From Smallanthus sonchifolius (lineage: Eukaryota; Streptophyta; Magnoliopsida; Asterales; Asteraceae), in NCBI GenBank assembly GCA_023525975.1, contig CM042020.1:12416001-12480000 (forward strand): DNA of 64,000 nt, in the 5' to 3' direction. The translations under genes were made by a program, and so were the position numbers. Shown in pieces: positions 58,996-64,000 of this stretch (the stretch's first letter is position 1; every line of letters starts with the position of its first letter). Under the pieces are notes generated by a model. The model did not search any database and was not told the origin of the DNA. It saw only the letters and a program-made list of their open reading frames with translations.

Positions 58996-59022
58996 ATATA
59001 TATATATATATATATATATATA

Positions 59023-59534
59023 GGTAGAGGTTTCGCTAGAAATGATCAAAACTTTAAAAAGTGTAGGAAGGAATCTCAGCCACACTATCTTTGTTATTTG
59101 TGGCTGAGATTCACGCGGTGTCATTTTTATAAATAATAGCAATTGAAATTCATCAGAAAGGGTATAATGTGAAGAGCCAAGCCAAAAAAGTGCACATGCA
59201 AGTCACATGTCACGTCCATAACTCTTTTATACATCATTATTATTTTTTTTTAATTTCACCATAAAATCGAGCATTTTTTTTTTCTTTCCAACGAGTATGA
59301 TATTACTGTATATATCCTTTTAAATCTTTTTGTTTAAATGACATTAAAGTGAGTTTTTTTAACATGGTGTTTTAGATTTATAATATTTTAGAGCTATTGT
59401 GTTTTTAACTAAGTGTTTTTCAACATAAAGTTTTTCTAGTCATGGTGTTTTTCTGGTTATGGTGTTTTACACTTGAGGGCCATTTTGAACATGACGTTTT
59501 AGCTTTTTTTGTTATGGTGTTTTCAACATTACGA

Positions 59535-59604
<70 letters not shown>

Positions 59605-60975
59605 ATATATATATTAAATCGTTTCTATTTAAATAACATTAAAGTGGGTTTTTTTTAACATGGTGTTTTAGATTTATGGTGTTTTAGATCTATGGTGTTT
59701 TTAACTAAGTGTTTTTCAAGATAAAGTTTTTCAACATAAAGTTTTTCTGGTAATTGTGTTTTACACCTGAGGCCATTTTGAACATGTTGTTTTAGCTTTT
59801 TCGGTTATGATGTGTTCAACATTACGATTAGTTTTTCTATTTTGTTTTATATATATATATATATTTATATTCTTTTAAATCGTTTTTATTTAAATAACAC
59901 TAAAGTGAGTTTTTTTTTTCAACATTGTGTTTTAGATCTGTGGTGTTTTTCAACAGAGTTTTTCAGGTTATGGTGCTTTTGAGTTTTTTTTCAACATTGT
60001 GTTTTAAATCTATGGTGTTTTTTAACATAGAGTTTTTCAGGTTATAGTGTTTTTCAACATAGTCTTTCTGGTCATGGTACACCTGGGGGGCAATTTGAAC
60101 ATGGTGTTTTATCTTTTTTTTGTCATGGTGTTTTCACAATGACAAATTTCAACATGGTTTTTTGGTCAAAGTGTTTTAGTTTCTTTATAAACTCTTTGAT
60201 AAATCACAATGACAAATTACGATATAACATGGCATTTTAGTTTCTTTATAAACTCTTTCAACATGACGTTTTAGTTTCAACATGTGTTTACACATTCACA
60301 ATGACAAATTAAAACGCCAAATTTCCACATGGTGTTTTTGGTCATGGTGTTTTCAAATGACGTTTTAGTTTGTCATTGTGTTTTACAATTGTGACGTATA
60401 ATTTATGTTGAATTGGACGTTTAAAAAAAAGGTAAAACACAATAAACACAAAGACGACAAAACACCATGTATATGGAAGTTAAAGTATAAAATACAATGA
60501 AAAACTAATCGTCGATTGAAATTTTACACTAAAAGTGTAAAACATCATGACAAAACAAAAACGCCATAAACATAAACATCATAAAATACATGTATATGGA
60601 TGTTAAAATATAAAACATCATGTGTAAAATGCCAATTTCAAAAACCATGTGTAAACTCCATAAAACACCATAAAAACTCATAATTTCAAACACCCAGTTG
60701 GTGGGTTTTTTTTTAATATTGCAATACCATACTCGTTGGAAAGATAAAAAAACGCTCGAGTTTATGATATAATTTAAAAAAAAAATATTGTCGTATAAAA
60801 AAGTTATGGACGCTTAAAAAAGGAGGAAAATGACATGTGACTTGCATGTGCATGTGCTAAATCAGGGATCTTTTATTTTTGACTCAATTGTCCTTTCCCT
60901 ACTTCGACACGTGTCGCGCTAAGAATGTTTCCTACACTTTCTAGACTTTTCTCTCTTTCTAGCCTAAACCTCCCC
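59023..60975. mobile_element. (TA)n-flanked foldback element 3, about 1.95 kb, with TGGTGTTTT minisatellite
   Basis: Arms of about 150 bp: CATGCAAGTCACATGTCA, TCCATAACTCTTTTATAC and CTTTCCAACGAGTATG on the left recur inverted at about 60690-60860. The interior is dozens of TGGTGTTTT/TTTTTCAACAT repeats whose polarity flips to AAAACACCAT near 60420-60450. Internal TA tracts at about 59537-59600 and 59848-59864. Confidence 0.75.
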
Positions 60976-60991
60976 TATATATATATATATA

Positions 60992-61414
60992 GGGAAGAGA
61001 TATTTTGAAAATCCACATGAGTTATAAAAACATTGAAAACTTTCCAAAAAAACGTGTTTTACATTTTCTTTTTAAAAAATTAGAAATCATTCTAAGCAAC
61101 TTTTAAAATATTTTCGTCAAAAAAAATACAAAAAACGCCAGACGGTTTTTTTTAAATGGACAAAAATCTTCGTTTTTTGTGTAAAAAAATCGTGTTACTT
61201 AAGTAACACAGCATGTTACATATGTAAAATAACTAGGCAAAATTTTTTATAATTTTTTTTTATAAAAACATCAGGTCGGCGCTTTTTTGATTTTTTTATT
61301 AAAAGTTTTAAAATTACATATAAAAGCTTTTAAAAAAAACCTTGTGAAAATACGTTTTTTGGAGAGTTTTCAATGTTTTCATAACTTGGAAGGGTTTTCA
61401 TCCTATACATTCCC
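60992..61414. mobile_element. (TA)n-flanked foldback element 4
   Basis: Left GGGAAGAGATATTTTGAAAA then AACATTGAAAACTTTCC; right end inverts to GGGAATGTATAGGATGAAAA then AACATTGAAAACTCTCC. Flanked by TA/TG repeats. Confidence 0.8.
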
Positions 61415-61420
61415 TATATA

Positions 61421-61454
<34 letters not shown>

Positions 61455-61460
61455 CACATA

Positions 61461-61937
61461 GGGGAAGATTCCACTAAGAAGTGGTTTTTTGCTAAGAACC
61501 GTCTCATCAAACCCTAATTCGCCCCCAGAAACCTAAACCCCCCTCCACCCGCACCCCCCCAAAAACCTAAACCCCCCCTCTAACCCCACCCCCAAAAGCC
61601 TAAAACTACCCCCTCTAAAAAAACCTAAACCCCTTACCCCCCACCCCCACCCTCACCCCCTCTCAAAAACCTAAAACCTCCCACCTACACCCCAGAAAAA
61701 AAACCTAAACTCTAAAATCTAAACCCTAAAAGCTAAATCCTAAAAGCTAAACCCTAAGGCTAACCCTAAAATCTAAACCATAAAAGCTAAACCACAAAAG
61801 CTAAGATGGTAGAGTTCGACGAGACGGTTACAACGCCGCTGAAATGAGCTCAATCGGAGTTCGTTTGATATCATTTCTTAAGATTTTTGTCATTTATTAG
61901 GTTTTTTAGCGAAAAACCATTTCTTATTTAAACCTCC

Positions 61938-61940
<3 letters not shown>
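61461..61940. mobile_element. (TA)n-flanked foldback element 5
   Basis: Left GGGGAAGATTCCACTAAGAA; right end inverts to GGGGGAGGTTTAAATAAGAA. Right arm carries ACGCCGCTGAAATGAGCTCA. Middle is C-rich with degenerate CCCTAAAA/CCTAAACC repeats (about 61520-61800). Confidence 0.8.
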
Positions 61941-62005
<65 letters not shown>

Positions 62006-62048
62006 GGAGGTAGGATCAAATACAAAATAACCCACCCATATATATATA

Positions 62049-62531
62049 GGGGAAGGTTCCATTAAGAAGTGATTTTTCGCTAAGAAATGCTTAAAAGTGG
62101 ATCAAACGAACTCCAGTTGAGCTCATTCCAGCGGCGTTGTAACCGTCTCATCGAACCCTAACCCTTCTCCAAAAACCTAAACCCCCTTCCACCCGCTCCC
62201 CCAAAAACCTAAACCCCCCTCCAACCCCACACCGAAAAGCCTAAAACCCCCACCCCACACCCCAAAAACCTAAACCCCCACCCCACTCCCCTAAAAACCT
62301 AAACCCACCCCCACCCCCACCCCTACCCCAAAAAAAAACCTAAACCCTAAAAGCTACACCTTAAGGCTAAAATCATAAAATTCAACGCTAAAAGCTAAGA
62401 TGATAGAGTTTGACGAGACAGTTTCAACGCCGCTGAAATGAACTCAATCGGAGTTCGTTTGATATCATTTTTTAAGATTTTTATTATTTTCTTAGACTTT
62501 TTAGTGAAATATCACTTTTATTTGAACCTTC

Positions 62532-62533
<2 letters not shown>
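62049..62533. mobile_element. (TA)n-flanked foldback element 6
   Basis: Left GGGGAAGGTTCCATTAAGAA, then TTGAGCTCATTCCAGCGGCG; right arm carries its inverse CGCCGCTGAAATGAACTCAA and ends TTTGAACCTTCCC. Arms of about 110 bp. A 32-bp mini-member (62006-62037) lies between it and element 5. Confidence 0.82.

Positions 62534-62594
<61 letters not shown>
62534..62594. repeat. (TA)n microsatellite
   Basis: Right border of the foldback chain. Confidence 0.95.
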
Positions 62595-62599
<5 letters not shown>

Positions 62600-63053
62600 T
62601 TAATTTTTCAAAATCGCTAAATTCAAAAACCTGTTTATATAATTTTTAGTTTTTTAATTGGTAGCACAAAGCCATATAAGAATATGAAAATAGTGAAGAT
62701 AAAAGAAATTGAGATCTGTTTAGGTTTTGTGTACATCGTTTGTGCATAACTTTATTTAAAGCATCCACAATATGAAGGCCTAAAAACGTTTAACAATATG
62801 TTCACGTAGCTGCCACATATTTTTATTCATCATTCAAAAAAACTAATGTCCTCTCTGTTAGTAAAAGCTAACGCCACTAAAAAAAACCGTGTCATAGCAT
62901 CGCCACCTTTTATATTTATTTTTAATAATCAAACTATTTAGTTAAAATTTAAAATTTATTAATAAAAATAGAATTTAAATTTCCTAATAAAGTTGTTATT
63001 TATTAATATATACTTTTTTATATATTTCCCAACAACACACGACCTACCACCAC
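62595..63053. other. AT-rich intergenic
   Basis: No gene recognised. Confidence 0.5.
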
Positions 63054-63320
63054 CACAACAAGAATTTTAGCCAGATTCAACGACATGTCTCGACGACATG
63101 TCGTCGATATAGCCTTTACCGACGACATGTCGTCGAGAATGCTTCGTCGGCAAAGCTCCGTCGAGACTGCTTGAAAAGTCGTCGAGAAAACGTCGACGAG
63201 ATAGATTACCCTTTTCTCGACGACATGTCGTCGATATTTCCCCATCGGTAATAACTTTTCACTATTAAAAAAAATATTAAAAAAAATTAAATAGGGCAGT
63301 CTCGACAACATGTCATCGTT
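63054..63320 (+). mobile_element. CACTA-like terminal and subterminal repeat region
   Basis: CACAACAAGAATTTTAGCC at 63054 is close to the plant CACTA terminus CACTACAAGAAAA. It is followed by four subterminal palindromes of CGACGACATGTCGTCG (63090-63107, 63120-63135, 63217-63234, and a decayed one near 63302). The other end is outside the window or lost, and the fragment abuts a reverse transcriptase. Confidence 0.6.
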
Positions 63321-64000
63321 CTAGGATTAAACGTAGATGTTCCTCATGTTCCTCTTTGTTCTTGGAATAAATGAGAATGTCGTCGATGATAACGATGACA
63401 AATTGATCAATGTATGGCTTACACACACGGTTCATGAGGTCAATGAATACCGCGGGTGCGTTGGTTACTCCGAAAGGCATGACCATAAATTCGTAGTGGC
63501 CGTACCTTGTCCTGAAAGCAGTCTTAGAGATATCTTCATCTCGGACTCTCAATTGATGGTAACCGGACCTAAGATCTATCTTGGAATAGAAACTTGATCC
63601 TTGGAGTTGATCAAAGAGATCATCTATGCGAGGCTAAGGATAACAATTCTTGATTGTGACTTTATTTAGCTCACGGTAGTCGATACACATACGGAAAGTT
63701 CCGTCCTTCTTCTTGACAAACAGGACTGGAGCTCCCCATGGCGATGAGCTAGGTCGGATGAAACCTTTATCCAACAATTCTTGTAACTGAGTAGATAGCT
63801 CTTGCAATTCACTAGGTGCCAGTCTGTAAGGTGCCCGGGCGATTGGTGCCGCTCCGGGTGCTAGATCGATTTGAAATTCAACTTGACGGTGTGCTGGCAG
63901 ACCAGGAAAATCTTCGGGAAATACTTCCAGAAAATCACGAACGATGGGAATATCATCAATCTTATTCTCTTCTGATGGCTGCTCAGTAACGAGAGCCAAA
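63321..64000 (-). pseudogene. Chromovirus reverse transcriptase fragment
   Basis: Read from 63999: VRDFLEVFPEDFPGLPAHRQ, then GFIRPSSSPWGAPVLFVKKK and CIDYRELNKVTIKN. A TAG follows CYP (63634), then PRIDDLFDQLQGSSFYSKID, FRTRYGHYEFMVMPFG and VIVIIDDILIYSKNKEEH. The Asp-Asp catalytic pair is present. The text stops at LRLILE where CACTA-like sequence begins. Protease and gag would lie beyond the window. It is closer to an intact state than element D's RT. Confidence 0.88.

Noticed and set aside
61520..61800. Interstitial telomere array
   Set aside because: CCCTAAA-like units are too irregular and are confined inside a foldback element; kept only as a low-interest observation.

Overview
The window looks like an intergenic, repeat-saturated stretch of a eudicot nuclear genome. 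It is AT-rich, with tRNA-derived SINEs, Ty3/gypsy elements, MITEs, Helitrons and long (TA)n tracts. Several repeat families, and a pseudogene joining a retroviral-type protease-like segment to an ARID domain, suggest an asterid, probably Asteraceae; this placement is inference. I see no intact host protein gene. Every long reading frame that makes sense belongs to a transposable element or a captured or decayed gene fragment.

Layout. 0-5 kb: a decayed retroelement tail and LTR (+), three related non-autonomous Helitrons (-, one nested in another), a long-TIR foldback element and a 117-bp tandem duplication after a poly-C run. 5.4-7.0 kb: an Athila-like solo LTR (-). 7.3-22.3 kb: degenerate Ty3/gypsy element D (-), running from its 3' LTR (7906-9109) to gag and an extra pre-gag reading frame. 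D is interrupted by a second LTR element on the + strand (C, 9772-14330, itself carrying a SINE) and by two solo LTRs (16654-17708 and 18142-19708) with perfect 5-bp target-site duplications (TSDs). 22.4-24.7 kb: an LTR-like fragment packed with dyad-symmetric repeats.

24.7-42.8 kb is one nested stack. A decayed ARID/protease-like gene (-) is split by a gag-only Athila-like element (+, 25169-42155). That element's 5' LTR is in turn split by a nearly complete Ty3/gypsy chromovirus (E, -, 25412-34174, TSD AGCTA, LTRs of about 1.9 kb). The ARID-gene reading frame resumes exactly across the 17-kb insertion.

42.8-57.4 kb holds short elements: a Pack-MULE (44361-45518, 9-bp TSD TTCTATAAT) carrying HMGB exons with their introns, a PIF/Harbinger transposase fragment, two foldback copies, a LINE zinc-binding fragment, several SINEs and a hAT MITE with a perfect 8-bp TSD. 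58.0-62.6 kb is a chain of six or more foldback elements, each bounded by (TA)n. 63.05-64 kb joins a CACTA-like subterminal repeat to a chromovirus reverse transcriptase.

The most unusual pattern is that at least six unrelated LTRs carry clusters of short near-perfect palindromes (arms about 7-11 bp, loops mostly 0-5 nt). Their arms differ between units by paired, stem-preserving changes.
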